The notes beneath the pieces are model-generated. The model searched no databases and was not told where the DNA came from. It was given only the letters and a program-made list of their open reading frames with translations. Both the position numbers and the translations under genes were made by a program. From contig NC_063151.1 of the NCBI RefSeq assembly GCF_020921035.1, forward strand, positions 35,656,934 through 35,720,933: a stretch of DNA of 64,000 nt, in the 5' to 3' direction. This DNA is from Rhodamnia argentea (lineage: Eukaryota > Streptophyta > Magnoliopsida > Myrtales > Myrtaceae). Positions 11,439 through 24,640 of the stretch are shown here, one piece after another. Position 1 is the first letter of the stretch, and each line of letters opens with the position of its first letter.

Positions 11439-14400
11439 ATGAGTCGCGGAAGTGGGGGTGGATACGATCGCCACATCACGATCTTCTCTCCCGAAGGCCG
11501 TCTCTTTCAAGTAGGTCCGTTCCACTACCACTCTCTCTCTTCTCTCGCTCTCCGCAGATTATCGGACGTTGACTCCTCTTCGCATCCTCGCCCTAGCGAG
11601 TAGATTGAATCATCGAATTCGCGGTGCTTCTTCGGTTGCTTTGGCGAATGACTGCCTTCGCGATTCCTACCGATCGCGCTCGGGCCACTGGCAAAATTAG
11701 AATAAGATCCGCAAATTTGGTCGTTGATTTTTATTGGAATGAACTAGATTGAGTGTTTTGTGGTTTTTTGGTTGAATGTTGTGCAGAGTATGCTTTTAAG
11801 GCAGTTAAGGCTGCTGGAATCACCTCGATTGGTGTCCGAGGGAGAGACTCGGTTTGTGTAGTCACTCAAAAGAAGGTCCCGGTGAGTGTAGTACTTCAAT
11901 TAGCGTAAATTTTTTTTCCCCATCTGATCTGGAGAACAAGTTCTTGTGTTTTCTCTGACGTGGATTTCTTTTTACAGGACAAGCTTCTAGATCAGACAAG
12001 TGTGACACATCTTTTTCCTATCACGAAGTTCCTTGGCTTGCTAGCTACTGGAATGACGGGTTTGTTGACCTCGATTTCTTACTTGATCTCATATATGGTA
12101 GAAGTTTGTTGGTCTGATATCTTCGAAAGCGAGCGGCGTAGTGTGTGGCATCTGGAGCTACGACATGTACATTAGCTTGTGTTGATAAAAATGCTTTTAT
12201 GATTAGTTTCGTTTGTATGGTGAAGTTGCATTCTTCTCAAGGCAGACAGAGTTCGTTTAGTAGAAGAAATAGGATAGTTAGTTGTGCAAGACTACTCTTA
12301 AGGAGATAGGGGGTAGAGCTAGATAGTGATGTGGGCATATCTAATTGAATGTGCCGCATGGTACTCAACTTTTTCACTGCATCATATACAGTACATTCTC
12401 TACAGTGACGATGTGCTACAGTGTTTTGTGTGTTAACTACGTCATTCCCATGGCATCAATTCTACTTTTCTCTCTGAAATTTGCTTTGTAGCCTCTCTGA
12501 CTTTGGCATTGTTGTTTTATAGCTGATGCTAGGACATTGGTTCAGCAAGCACGGAATGAGGCAGCTGAATTCCGCTTCAGATATGGCTACGAGATGCCTG
12601 TGGATGTATTGGCAAAATGGTTAGTACTGCAAAGTCAGATTGATCCTGCAAGATACTGGCATTGAGTGATTAAACTCATTATGTGGCGTCTGTTTGAATT
12701 ATTGCTTCTTGCCATTTGTAGACTAAGGATTTGGTCAAACGAAGGGTTATATATTAAGACTTAGAAGCTCTGTATTTCATTTATTTATTTGTGCCCTTCT
12801 CATCCCTGATGAAGGATATTTATACAGCTGGAGACAACCTAAGTTGGCACATGTGTTGATAATTGTGTTGGCAGGTTTATGTGACCTATATGAAAACATT
12901 GGGTCCCCATATTTGATTTTATTATCAATGATCACGATCTTGTATGTGACTTTGTAATTTGAGATGCTAATAAATATGAAAGAAAAATGCACCCCAGTGA
13001 GTGTAATGGCATCTTTTCATTTGATAATTTCTAAATCTTTCTGGTGTCAAAATGCCTCAAATGTTTACCTTCTATGTATTGCCACTACTGTTACCAATAT
13101 TCTGTGAAAATCTCTAATTGTGCTTTTCGTATGTAATTCCTTCCTGTTGTTATGAGCAGGACCTCTTCTTCACACTTACTTTATGGTCAATTCTCCCGTT
13201 CGGCTTACTTTGCGTTCTTTTGAATATCAGGATAGCGGACAAGTCCCAAATTTATACTCAACATGCTTATATGAGACCACTGGGAGTAGGTTGGTCTCTA
13301 CTCATTCTCCCAGTCGTTATATTCCTCTGCTGACTGATTCTAGCACATGGACCACTTCATATGCTTCAGAACACATCCTTATTTTTTTTTTTCCAAGGAT
13401 CCTTCATTTTTTTTTTGTTTCCCCGTCTATCCGTTCCTTTCAGCAGATGTGATAATTAATTTTTTATGCATACTGATGCTACTCTCTTCTGTTGTGATTT
13501 TCTGTTATTGTTGCTGGAAGTTGCAATGGTCTTGGGCATTGATGAAGAGTTTGGACCGAGATTGTACAAATGTGACCCTGCTGGCCACTTCTTTGGACAT
13601 AAGGTATTTTACGTTTTTTCCAGCATTTGTCCATCACTATTTCGTTTGACAACATGGCGTTGTGCACTTTAGGGAACTCAACAGATGTGTAGTGATGTGG
13701 TTTTATGAAATATGGGCACTTTATGGTCTGCAGTCTTTGATATATGCATTACCATCTCAGTTGTCTGGTTTTCAGTATCTCTTTTTCGTCCATCTCTTGG
13801 AATGTAGCTTATTTCCACGAGAGCATCGAAAAGTTCTTCCAAATATGTGTTGATCCATATCATCCATGTGCCTTGCTGCTTATACTGAAGAACATTGTTT
13901 GTGCATTTACACCCCCTTGATCTTATTCCCTATTCCATGTCTGCAACTCGTGGTGCAGTGAAATGAAGTCCTCAGTAAATGTAACCCTTCTTTGGTATGC
14001 TGTTCAGTGAGGAGATAATAGCTCTTCTTTTTTCATATAGGGCTTGTGGACTGCATATAATCTTCATTTATCTCTCCTTATCATGGTTGGTTAACTGCAT
14101 AGCTATCAGTGGATGTCGCAGGTTTTCTGATGACAAAGAGAAGAGTTGTTTCTACTGTCAATGGCACATCTAACAACAATTTGAATTATAAAATTGTATT
14201 GACTAATATTCTGTTGTTGCCCATAATGATGCCACAAGTGAGGACAAATGATTATTTTTTATTATGATGTCTCTGAACCAAAAATAATTGCATCCACTGC
14301 GTATCAGATTGTTTATTGTATAACGTGTTTCAGGCTACGAGTGCTGGATCAAAAGAGCAAGAGGCAATTAATTTCTTGGAAAAGAAAATGAAGAATGATC

Positions 14401-15376
14401 CTGCATTTTCATACGAGGAGACAGTGCAGGTAGATGTTTTTCTCAAAATTTGTACGATTCAATTGGAGGATGTAGTAGGTGTATTTTTTAGCCGGTTTTG
14501 GTTTTCTTTCTCCCACTTACAATATTTTAAGAATCAGAGAGTGACTTTTTCGTTTCCCAGTCATAATATCCTTTGCAAATAAAGCAGATGGATGATTCAT
14601 TGTTAAGGTTTTATAATTGTTCTTGCTGGAAGAGTTGTACATTGAAGTTATTATTCCAGGTCTTTCTAATAGTTTGCTCATTTCTTTAATTGAGGTCTGA
14701 TGTTAGTTTTACCTTTTATTTGTAGACTACAATTTCAGCCTTGCAATCTGTTCTACAAGAGGATTTTAAGGCTAATGAGATTGAGGTACATATCTGTTTG
14801 TTGTTATGTGTGTTGGTAGGTTAGGGTTGTTTCCCTGCCATTGCTTGAACATCTTTTGCTCAATGGATGGTTGGTGACAGATTGTGGTCATTCTCCAATT
14901 TTCAATGTTTGCATACTTTGAATCAGTATAGTCTGCTTATGGCCCAACGGCTAATGGATTAGTGGCAAGCAGCTACTAGACATGGAACATAGGGGAAGTT
15001 GCATACTTGCTTCTTGTATGAAGGGCATAATATAGGTAACATCCTTGTGAAGGCAGGCATGAAAAGGGCAATGAGAACACACCATCAAGCGCCCATTATG
15101 TTGAGAATTATCTTAACAAAAGCTGCTGAGATGCATGATTTTGCCGTGTTGACACGAGACATCCAGTTTGCATGACGAGTCCTCATATGGTGTTTGTGGA
15201 ACATGTTTTTCCATTGGAAATGACAACTTTTATGAAGCTCTTTTTTACTATCTGATGATAAATCCTTTAATGTTTATTTGTAGGTCGGGGTGGTGAGGAG
15301 TGATAACCCAGTCTTCAGGGTTTTGTCCACTGAGGAAATCGACGAGCACTTGACTGCAATTAGCGAGCGCGACTAA
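11439..15376 (+). CDS. PAA1: 20S proteasome subunit alpha type-6 (PAA)
   Basis: Nine exons join in frame to 246 aa, the usual length of plant alpha-6: 11439-11514, 11787-11881, 11978-12059, 12523-12619, 13231-13289, 13521-13603, 14334-14429, 14726-14785 and 15284-15376. All introns are GT-AG. The protein starts [21 protein letters not shown]; residues 9 onward are the alpha-subunit N-terminal signature (Y-D-R-x-I-T-x-F-S-P-E-G-R). It continues with [23 protein letters not shown] and [12 protein letters not shown], and ends TAISERD. Known role: one of the seven non-catalytic alpha subunits forming the outer rings and gate of the 20S core, in cytosol and nucleus. It lacks the beta-type catalytic threonine, as expected. 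The stop is TAA at 15374-15376. It looks like an intact single-copy gene. Confidence 0.97.
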
Positions 15377-16954
15377 GCGCGGGGTGAACCTGTTTGAGAA
15401 ATGCATGTCCGAGTATTTCGTGTTTCCGAAGATCCTATGGAGTTTATCTACAATTATCCAGGGGATGCCATTTGTTGGTTTTCCATTTCTGTTATTGCAA
15501 AGTTTGTAACATTTGTTTATGAAATTCTAGTTTCAGATGACAATTAAAAAGCGTGGTGGATAGTAAGGAAGCAGTGAGAACTATTCGATCTACTTGGTTT
15601 CCTTTTTATCTGTGAGCGGCCTGCCGAGCGGTAGAGTTGATTGGTTTTCAGATCATCTCCTTACGTTAAGTGATAGTTTTTAAGCGGGTAAACCGAAACA
15701 TAAATGGTAGAAAGTTTAACTTAGAACACAATCAATAACCATGCCCCGAGGCTTGTGGTGGTCTTTACTGAACTCAGTTGCTCCAGTGGGGTCGTGAGGT
15801 GCTTTGAGTTTTTATTTCCTAGACATCCTTGTTCATGCAGAGAACATGAAATCAAAGTGGTACGAGAGAATCGCCTCTTTGCTGCGTTATCTAGTGGGAA
15901 AAAAGTAGGTTAAGGTTCTTGCAATCGTCAATCCTTAATTAGTTCAGTACATGTGAATCCGTGACTAGTGAACTCATTAGGGCTAATTGGTCTACATGAA
16001 TCCCATGTATTGGATAGAAGGTCCGTCTCAAAAAAAGTTGCAATCCAAAAATTTTCTGCATGGGTCTCGACTTCAGGTTCAGTTGCAGTTATACAGCGAC
16101 TAGCAAAAGTGCAAAAAATCAAAAACTAAATGACGAGACTTTAGGCACGGAAAAAACCAATTTGGACTTGTGGAAGGGCGGGCTTCGATTTTTTGGAGGT
16201 CGCGAGATGTCGAGTTCTGTACTCGCTCAGACGTTGCAATCTTCTCCTCCTCTTCCACGCTCAAAAACATCAACCGCGGTGAGACTTGTAAATTTGATCC
16301 ACACGTTGGGAAAGTCGGTTGCGACTCTTTGCGTCGTCCCGGGTGGGGCCCCCACCACTGATCCGATTTTGCTCGGCCCCACCAATTTGTTATTTTTTGA
16401 TTTCTCGTGGAGACACGTGTCCGCCACGGCAGCAGATGCTTTACGTTGCGTTCGCCCGCACCATCAAATAACGACCCGCATAAAGAAGCCGTGAAGAAAA
16501 CCTACGTTCACTTTGTCATAAATAAAAAGGGGAATCGAGAGAATGGAGAGGGAGGGAGATGCTGCGAGCATATCTCAGGGTCTCCGGGGATGCCTCTAGC
16601 GGGAAAAAAGGGTTTTGCGGTTGGAAGAGATTTGTTGTTTGTTGTTGGAGTTGAAAGCAAGTCTCCTTCAGGTTCTTCCCACACCCTTTACTTCCTATTC
16701 TCTCTCTCTCTCTCTTTCTTCCTCCTTCGTGGATGGTTATTAGGGTTTTTGCACCACCACCCCCCTGCCCGCTCTTCATCCTCATGCTCAGGTCTTAATT
16801 CTTCCCCATTGTTCCGTGTTTCGTCTTCCCCGATTCTCTAGCGTTTCCCTTTTGCTGTTTGAATCGAGCCGTTTTGCTTTTGCGGGGCTATCGACATCTT
16901 TTTCCGTGCGCGATTGATTTTGGGGTGAGAGTGTGTGATTTGATTTGCAGACTC
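15377..16954. other. 3' flank of proteasome gene and 5' region of lipase gene
   Basis: About 1.6 kb without a recognisable coding region. The last part probably carries the lipase 5' UTR. A CT-rich tract lies at about 16700-16720. A possible 5' UTR intron runs from a CTCAG/GTCTTA donor at about 16791 to the TTTGCAG acceptor at 16944-16950, four bases before the ATG. ORFs at 16060-16841 in several frames have no family resemblance. Confidence 0.45.
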
Positions 16955-19900
16955 ATGGCGACGGCCACCATGGCTACTGCAGCTGGTGCTGCTGCTTTAT
17001 TGTACTACACCATGAATCGCAAGATACTGACGGAAGCCTCATCCCCTGATGACGACGACGACGACGACGCTCGCGGCGGGTCCGGCCACGCTCCTTCTTT
17101 GGGCGGCGGCATCGACCGGGTTTCCCACCGGCTCGTCCAAGCGCCCGGCACTTGGCTGGAGACCATCGCCACCTTGGCCGAGACTTTGCGGTTTACTTAT
17201 TCCGAGACCCTCGGTAAGTGGCCTATTGGGGATTTGGCATTCGGGATCAGCTTTCTTCTCAAGAGGCAGGTAATCACATCATTTCCTTTGTTCGGCTTCA
17301 TTTGATCTTGGTCGCTTTTTTTATATTTTTTGTAAGTCGGATTCTGAAACCCTTATTTAGATGTAAGAAGACTTCATTTAAGGTGCGCTGACCAGTAGAG
17401 TATGCATTTTTATGTGAAAGAGAAGTCTTTCAAACATTTTCAACTATGTGACCATGAAACAATGTTAGAAGTGAAGAAACCACAAACCAAGCGGTTGAGC
17501 TCATTGACTTTGATCATTAGACGAACAGGCAAGAATAAGCCTGCAGCGAGATTTAGAACCGTGCACCCACATTGCTTTATTTATTTATTTTTGTACTCTG
17601 GGCTAATTTGGTAGACATCCAGGGATTTCTGTGGGCGATGAGCTTATGGGATTCAGGTGGTACGTTTGATTTGCAAAATACTTCATTTTGTGAAGTTGTT
17701 CTAGTTAGAACGCTATCTAATCTCAATGTAACTAAGAAGGGATTGTTGAGCTCTATAAATATGGGGTAGTTCGATGTTAACTCACCATGAGCATAGTGTA
17801 AGTCTTCTGTTGCAGAATGTGCATACATGCTGCTCTTCCGATGGACGATAAGGTCGAGGGAAATGTGATTTTGACAGAGGGCCAGCCAGGAAGGCATCTA
17901 AAAAGATGTGTCGAAACAGAAAAAATTGGAAAACTCATACAGGTTCAGTTTGTTGATACATTAAAATTGAACAGCAGAATCCATCCATTCTTGATGGGAA
18001 AGGCTTTTTTACTCATGTTGTATTTAAGCAAGACCTCTCACTCCTTAACTAAATGTCCTCGGTACTCTGGGTGCTTATTGCGATAGAAGACTTTGTATTA
18101 GCATATAGCTTCCCTTTTATGTTTTTTAAATTTACTCATGATACTAGCGAGATACGAAAAGCTTTATTTCCTTATTTCCATGCTTCTAATCTTGTAACCA
18201 TGTTTTGCAGGGAAACTTACCAGTTGGCACCGTATTTGGTGGTAAAGATAGCTTACAGCTAAAAGGCCATGAAATTGTTGTTGAGCTTAGATATCTCCTG
18301 AATTTGTTGACTCTCTGTTGGCATTTTTCCAAAAAGACTTTCCCTGTGTTCCTAAAGGAGACTGGGTACTCTGTAGAGCAAGTTCTTCTTCACGAACCAA
18401 AAGCAGGAGTAAGTTACTTTGCAGCAGATAACTTTAGCATAGCTTGGCTTCATAGCGAAAACTGTACCATATATGTTCTGTGGTTACAATTTGTCTGCAT
18501 TCATTTTGCAGATTTTGAAGCCGGCTTTTACCATTTTGGTTGATCACAACAAAAGAAGTTTTCTTTTACTGATTCGTGGAACACATAGCATTAAAGATAC
18601 TCTGACTGCTGTTACTGGAGCTGTGGTACCTTTTCATCATAGTGTTGTACATGAGGGGGGAGTTAGTAACTTAGTTCTGGGATATGCGCATTGTGGAATG
18701 GTTGCAGCTGCTAGGTGGATTGCCAAGCTTGCAACTCCTTGTCTCCTCAAAGCGCTTGGCAAATATCCTGAATATGAGCTCAAGGTAAGAGTCTTGCTTG
18801 TATTGATCATTCTGTTCCTCAGAGAATCAAATGCAAGGTTTGTAGGGGGAAAGGAAGTGTTTAGAATTTAGAAGCTGCGCTTGTTATCATTTATCCCTTA
18901 ACTTTGTAATATATGTTCTTGTTGTGATTATGGCAATGAACCAAATTAATTGCAGTATGCTTTTGTGGATTGGTAGATTGTCGGGCATTCTTTGGGTGGA
19001 GGCACAGCGGCACTTTTAACTTATGTTTTGCGTGAGCAAAAGGAATTGTCAACTGCTACGTGCTATACATTTGCTCCAGGTTGGTTCTTCTGATGTAGAA
19101 GCCTTACGTTTTTTTGTTCTATCCTACTCAGTAATAAATTCTATTAAAACATCTTGTTTTGGGATATTCTTGTTCTTCAGTACATGATTTATGCCCACCG
19201 CATTAACCGAATATAATATTGGCAGCTGCATGCATGACGTGGGAATTGGCAGAATCTGGTAATGACTTTATCACCACTATAATAAATGGAGCTGACCTAG
19301 TGCCTACATTTTCAGCAGCTTCAGTGGATGATTTGCGAGCAGAGGTAGTCTTTTATGTGATTTGCAGGTTGTGAGAATAATATTTCTTCTCATCTTCGTT
19401 GCCCTTGATCAACTTGTTTGGGGGTATTTTCAGTTGGCTGTTCTGTTGCAGTGGTTATAATGATTTCCAGTCTGAAAAGTTAGAAAGGAGTTACAGACCC
19501 AAAAAAAAAGCTAGAAACGAGTTGATTTGTCCTTCATATTTCATTTGTTAACGCGTATCTTACAATTGACTGAAGAAAGTTAAGGAGTTATTTCACGATA
19601 GATATGAACAGTGAAAATCAAGACCGTATTCTCACGCAATCGTCTGGTGTTACACCTTTGTTTAGCATTGGTTTTAACTTTATGCTCTTCTTTTTGTATT
19701 TACCTTGCTTCGAGATCGCCGGTCTTTGAGATTTGTCTACGACAATGTTGATTTTGGTGGAAAATGTTCAAAGCAGTCTCTGCATTTGGTGATCTACTAA
19801 TGGTTGAACAAGCCTCAGTATTTGTTAGTTCGAAGTGGTTGTTGATTGAATTGATTGATTCTCCATGCAAACTATAGTTGTGTGTACCTTTGATGCGTTG

Positions 19901-21542
19901 TCGATTCATTTTGATTGAAAGCTAGGTTTTAGGTCTCTACTCTATATGAGTATTGAGCTTGATCCATGTGACCTTACAGATAAACAAGCAGAACAGAGGA
20001 ACACATTTTAAGGTTACCCTTTTATTATGGTGTATCCTACATAAAACTCATTTTCACTGGATAGTTAAAGAGTAATTAGTCTAAGAATCTCTGGGAAAGA
20101 GGAAGTTATAAAATTTTTATTCCTCTGCTAGACCCGTATGATTTAGTGCATTCTTCCCTTGTTAGTTGCATTGTATAAGCCTTTTCTCTGTGATAAGGGT
20201 AATATTCTTGGTGTGATTAATGCCTGCCAAACACTGAAAGACCTTCTGTTCGATTCTCTCTCTTTGTCTTGAACCGAAATCTGGTTTATAATATTGGCAA
20301 AACAAAGGACCTTCTGTTCAATTCTTTCTCATTGTCTTGGATCAAAATCTGGTTTCTAAAATTTCAAAGTCTACTTTGCTCTCTTTAAGGTTACTGCATC
20401 TGCTTGGTTGAATGATCTGAGGAATCAAATCGAGCGCACTCGCATTCTTAGCACTGTTTATCGATCTGCATCGGCTCTGGGATCCCGTCTTCCATCGATG
20501 GCCAGTGCGAAAGCAAAAGTTGCTGGAGCTGGAGCTATTCTGCGTCCAGTTTCAAGTCGAACTCAGGTAATTCTGTCCTGGTATCTTCACTTCAATTTGT
20601 TTGTTTCGACATGGATACATTGATGAGTGAAAGCATGAGTGTTTTGTTAGCATGTTCTTCAACGTGCATCAAGTGATTTCTGTCTATGGAATTTCTGTGT
20701 TGAAGGTGGTTATGAAGCGAGCACAGAGCATGGCGCAGGCCGCATGGACACGTCCTAGCCTTCATTTATCATCATGGTCATGCATGGGTCCCCGTCAGCG
20801 AACCACTACCTCTCGTTCAAGTTTCAAGGAGGAAAGTAACCTAGAATGTTCAAGCTCTGAGACAGCAAACGGCGAGCCTCTTCTTTCTTACCAGCGCAAA
20901 ACCATGGGGAAAACTATGACGGGAACTGTCGAATTTCCTGTATCTTCTGCTGAAGGGATTGAATGGACATCCGAAATTGAATGTTCGTGTTCTGAAGAAG
21001 TTAATGAAGATGCCGATGGTGATGCTGATGGGGACGATGGTGAGGGCCTCACCTGTGACGATAGGCATGAGGACCGTATGACTGAGGTCGAGTTGTGGCA
21101 GCAACTAGAGCATGATCTATACAGTAGGAGGGATGGCCAGGAGACGGATGTGGAGAAGGAAATTAGAGAAGAAGAAGCAGCTGCAATGGCCGAGGTAGGT
21201 GAAGCACAGCCTGAGAGCTCTGCCACAGAAATCAAGGAAGCACACCGATTTTTCCCTCCGGGGAAGATCATGCATATAATAACCCTTCTCTCTGATGAAG
21301 CTGAAAGCGACACCCCTAACACAAGTGAATCGGACACTAGTTTGGAAAGCGAAGTCGGGATTTTCCTTACTCCACGTTCATTATATAGTAAAATCAGGTT
21401 GTCTCAAACAATGATTGCTGACCACTTCATGCCGGTCTACAGAAGACAGATTGAAAAGCTCATAGGAGAACTTGAGAAGGAAGGAGTAGGTGATGAAGGT
21501 GATTATAGCTTCACTGAGAACACAAGAGAGGTTGTATTATAG
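16955..21542 (+). CDS. Class 3 lipase (mono/diacylglycerol lipase-like, calmodulin-binding heat-shock protein type)
   Basis: Seven coding exons join in frame to 673 aa: 16955-17269, 18211-18408, 18512-18784, 18977-19079, 19226-19344, 20390-20566 and 20706-21542. The start MATATMATAAG is the first ATG after a likely 5' UTR splice acceptor. Features in order: a hydrophobic N-terminal segment (about residues 7-18), an acidic DDDDDDD run (about 31-37), the conserved N-terminal lipase region, the nucleophile elbow GHSLGGG with Ser267, a likely catalytic Asp320 (NGADLVP) and a likely catalytic His635 (ADHFMP). Plant relatives are of the At3g14075/At4g16070 type. Family knowledge suggests hydrolysis of acylglycerols; substrate and location are not shown here. 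Between Asp and His lies a long, acidic, low-complexity insert (about residues 420-590). Length fits the family. Confidence 0.93.
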
Positions 21543-24290
21543 GGAATGTGAAGGTATTAATTTCTTCGGATGACCATCACGCCACAACCTCTAGGTTTTT
21601 GCAAATTTGGCCACCCTTAATTTCTCCATGGAGGGAAAAGTAGCTGTAGCCTACTGACGGTGTTCATAGTAGGTGTGCTCTAGCTCTTCTTGGCAACAAA
21701 GGTGCCAGAAGGTTTAACAGGTATGACCTCAGTACAGTTGCCCATAAGCTAACCCATTGTAAAGTTTTTGGATTTAAGTTAGATCTCTTTGTTTTTTGTT
21801 TTCTTCTCAGTCTGCTTAGTCACCCAAAAAACATCTCCCAAATGCATTTTAACATTGTTTCGGAAAAGTCCAATTGGTTTATTGGGTTGTGTTTGTTCTC
21901 TCACATATGAGGCCTGATTTGTTGGGGGTCTTTAGCATTTCAATCCTTACAATTAAACGAGGTTCACCGTACATTGACTCACGCTATCTACTCCTAGGCT
22001 TGTAAGTTTGTGCTGCGTCACTTGAGATGGTGAGAAATGATGGTAATTACTAGGAAGAATTCCATAATTCAGTCCTCTTTGAGGGGAAGTTATTTGTCGT
22101 GGTCTTGATGGGTATATTTGAATCGATAGTCACCTGATCCATGTGCAGGTATTTAGAAGCATATTTAGACGCAAATTGTTACTTTGCAACATGGGCAAAG
22201 ACCATTGAAGTAGGACCTAGCATTTATTGTATTTGGGTAGCATCGCGCTTGGAACGGGAACTCGGTCTGGTCTGTTGCGTTTCATCTGAATGCAGTGTGC
22301 AACTTGGGTCGAATAAATATCTCTATTTGGATGCTGGATTGTTGTTGGAACTTTTCGAGATATAATTGCATTCAGCAACTCCATTTGATCAAATTGATTG
22401 CGATCGTAATTCTTGATTAGTTAAGACACGCATGGCGATTACCACCATACAACACAATGCATCTCTGAGGCGCCCGATAACTAATTACCATAAGCCGAAG
22501 TGACTGACGATTATCGATGTTGAGGGAAGTTATCTGTGATGAACGCTGTCAAATTTCAAATGAAATAAAATAATCCGCAGAGCTCTTAAATGTCTAATCT
22601 AATCTAGATTATTATGTGTTATTCTGCAGCAAATTGTTGTAGTCAATGCCAATGATGAAAATGGAGAAACATGATTACATGTTGGTATGAATGTGAAAAT
22701 GGTGTTTGATTGAGGGTGTAGGCACCTTAGCTGGCTAGGGCCTAACGAAAATATTCGCATTAAGATGCACAGTTTCCCCCACGTGCTCCAACCCTTTTGA
22801 TTACGACACGGCACCGTTCAATACGCTGGAGGATACGACTCAAAACACAAACCTTCAAACTGAATTTAATGAGGGGGTTGGGAGGTTTGATTTGACTTCA
22901 AAGGCTGAATGTGAAAGGAAACTGATAGCAGAATTGGGAAAGCAAAGATGTTTGTTTACGTGGACGGACTTCAAATCTTGGGAAGTTGGCTTGTATTATA
23001 GTATTGCCTCGTTCTCGTAGGTATAATCCCAATGATGGATGTCCTTAATTGGCTCACTATCAAGTAAAGGCAGATGACCCTGTATATATTGAGGATTGCA
23101 TGGGACAAATGCAAGAAAACCCTTGACTTTTTATCAATTTTAGCCGAAGATAAATGATCTTGATTCTATTAAAGTTGACTTTGCGTGCCTTTCTTTCTTA
23201 TTTTAGGTGGAAATTCCATTGATAATGATTAACAGAACTACATCGTTTGGCAATGTTCTAGACATACCTAGAGCCAATAATGTTTTGTTATTGATGTCCA
23301 AAATTATAGCACGGGTTCCGACATCTCCGATGTAGAACTATTTAACTCGAAAGAGTTGTCAAAGCTTGGCATACATCAATAACCATAGACCCAAGTAACC
23401 CATCCATCAAAATTCTTTCGAGAAAAGAAGGATCTCACACCACCTTCACACGTCGTGGTTAAAAGAGGAAAAAGGATTTGCCACGTCTCCTTGTTGCCTA
23501 TAATCAAATCCCCCCACCAAAAAATGAAACTTCTTCGCGATCACACTCATAAAACAAGAATTGCCAAGTGTCATTCCGAGCTGTCAATCCACTCTGGCTA
23601 CCCGCCATTGCCTCCCTTCGCCCTTTCCTTGTCAACCCAAAACACTGTTTATTAACATTTGGCAGCCTCTTGGCCAAGCGAACAGGAGCAGAAAAGATAG
23701 CACGCACCAATCGAATAATCATTCAATTGGCCCTCCCTCTTGTTTAATTATTTGCCCTCTTGTTTAGAATAAGCAATCATGGTGATTAACACGTAATTTG
23801 GGGTCACCTTGGTCCTTAAGGTGATTGCCACGTCGGCAACGATTTCGACATGTGGCAATCATTGTTTTTTGTTGGCTTGGTAATTGTGGCAAGCAACCAT
23901 TAAAAATGTTTGACCCCATAAGAGGGAATTACTTGGTTGACCTCAAAAGGATTATTCTAGGCACACGGTATAAAATAAAAATAAAAAATTTGCGTGACTC
24001 ACGAGCTACAGCCCTTCTAATTTCGTAAGCAAATGGGAACAAAATGAAACATTCACTTCCACCTACACAAAAAATAAAGATTACAATCTCGCAAAGTATG
24101 AACCAACCCTCTCTACTAATTCGCCGGATTGACTCACTTCTGATTTGGGTGGGAAAAAAAAAAAATTCCGTGGTGATTGAGTATGTGAAAATAGTTCGAC
24201 CAAGAACAAAGATCTTCGTAAGCTTCAAAGAGGGATTTTATTCTCTCAAACTAGATAGATCTGGGAGTTCCTTACATGTATTAGATTTGT
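21543..24290. other. Intergenic, no gene seen
   Basis: AT-rich sequence downstream of the lipase gene. The first few hundred bases should include its 3' UTR. Small ORFs here (for example 22141-22365, 23561-23767) have no recognisable domain and no consistent splice structure. Confidence 0.5.
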
Positions 24291-24299
24291 GCTCTTTCA

Positions 24300-24640
24300 A
24301 CATTTCGATGTTGGTGTCTTTGCACGGCGACAGTGATGAGGACATTAAATCTAGGCGCGCATCGCAAGCCGTTGCAAATGGAGTGAGAGATTTCGATGTG
24401 TGCTCATCATTGAATCTAATTATCGGCTGCCGAAGTTTAAATGTGACATATTTATTCTAGAGGGATGAGAGTATGCTCCTAGCGACAAATTATGCATTGT
24501 TGTTTGTTTTCTGGCTTTTTGTTTTGTTCATAAGTTGTTTGGAATTTGCTAAACTTGAAAGTTGTAACTCTTGAACTATTATTATAACAAGAATGACATC
24601 TTTCTTTCGATCAAAAAAATATATGAAAATAGTAAGTGTT
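24300..24640 (+). repeat. Dispersed repeat, possible retroelement 3' end (copy 1)
   Basis: This stretch resembles 43020-43260. Both contain a GAGTGAGAGAT/GAGTGTGAGAT block with GTGTGCT, then TTTGGCTTTT or CTGGCTTTTTG with TTTGTTCA, then GTTGTTTG(G)AA, and end CATCTTTCTTTCGA followed by an A-rich run. The shared order and the A-rich terminus suggest copies of a non-LTR retroelement 3' end, but no reverse transcriptase or RNase H frame is legible. Confidence 0.45.

Noticed and set aside
17817-18086. 89-codon ORF between lipase exons 1 and 2
   Set aside because: It lies within intron 1, which is bounded by good GT-AG sites that keep the lipase frame; no domain.
20888-21337. 149-codon antisense ORF in the last lipase exon
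   Set aside because: It is the complement of the acidic Glu/Asp/Ser-coding insert and gives a Ser-rich shadow protein.
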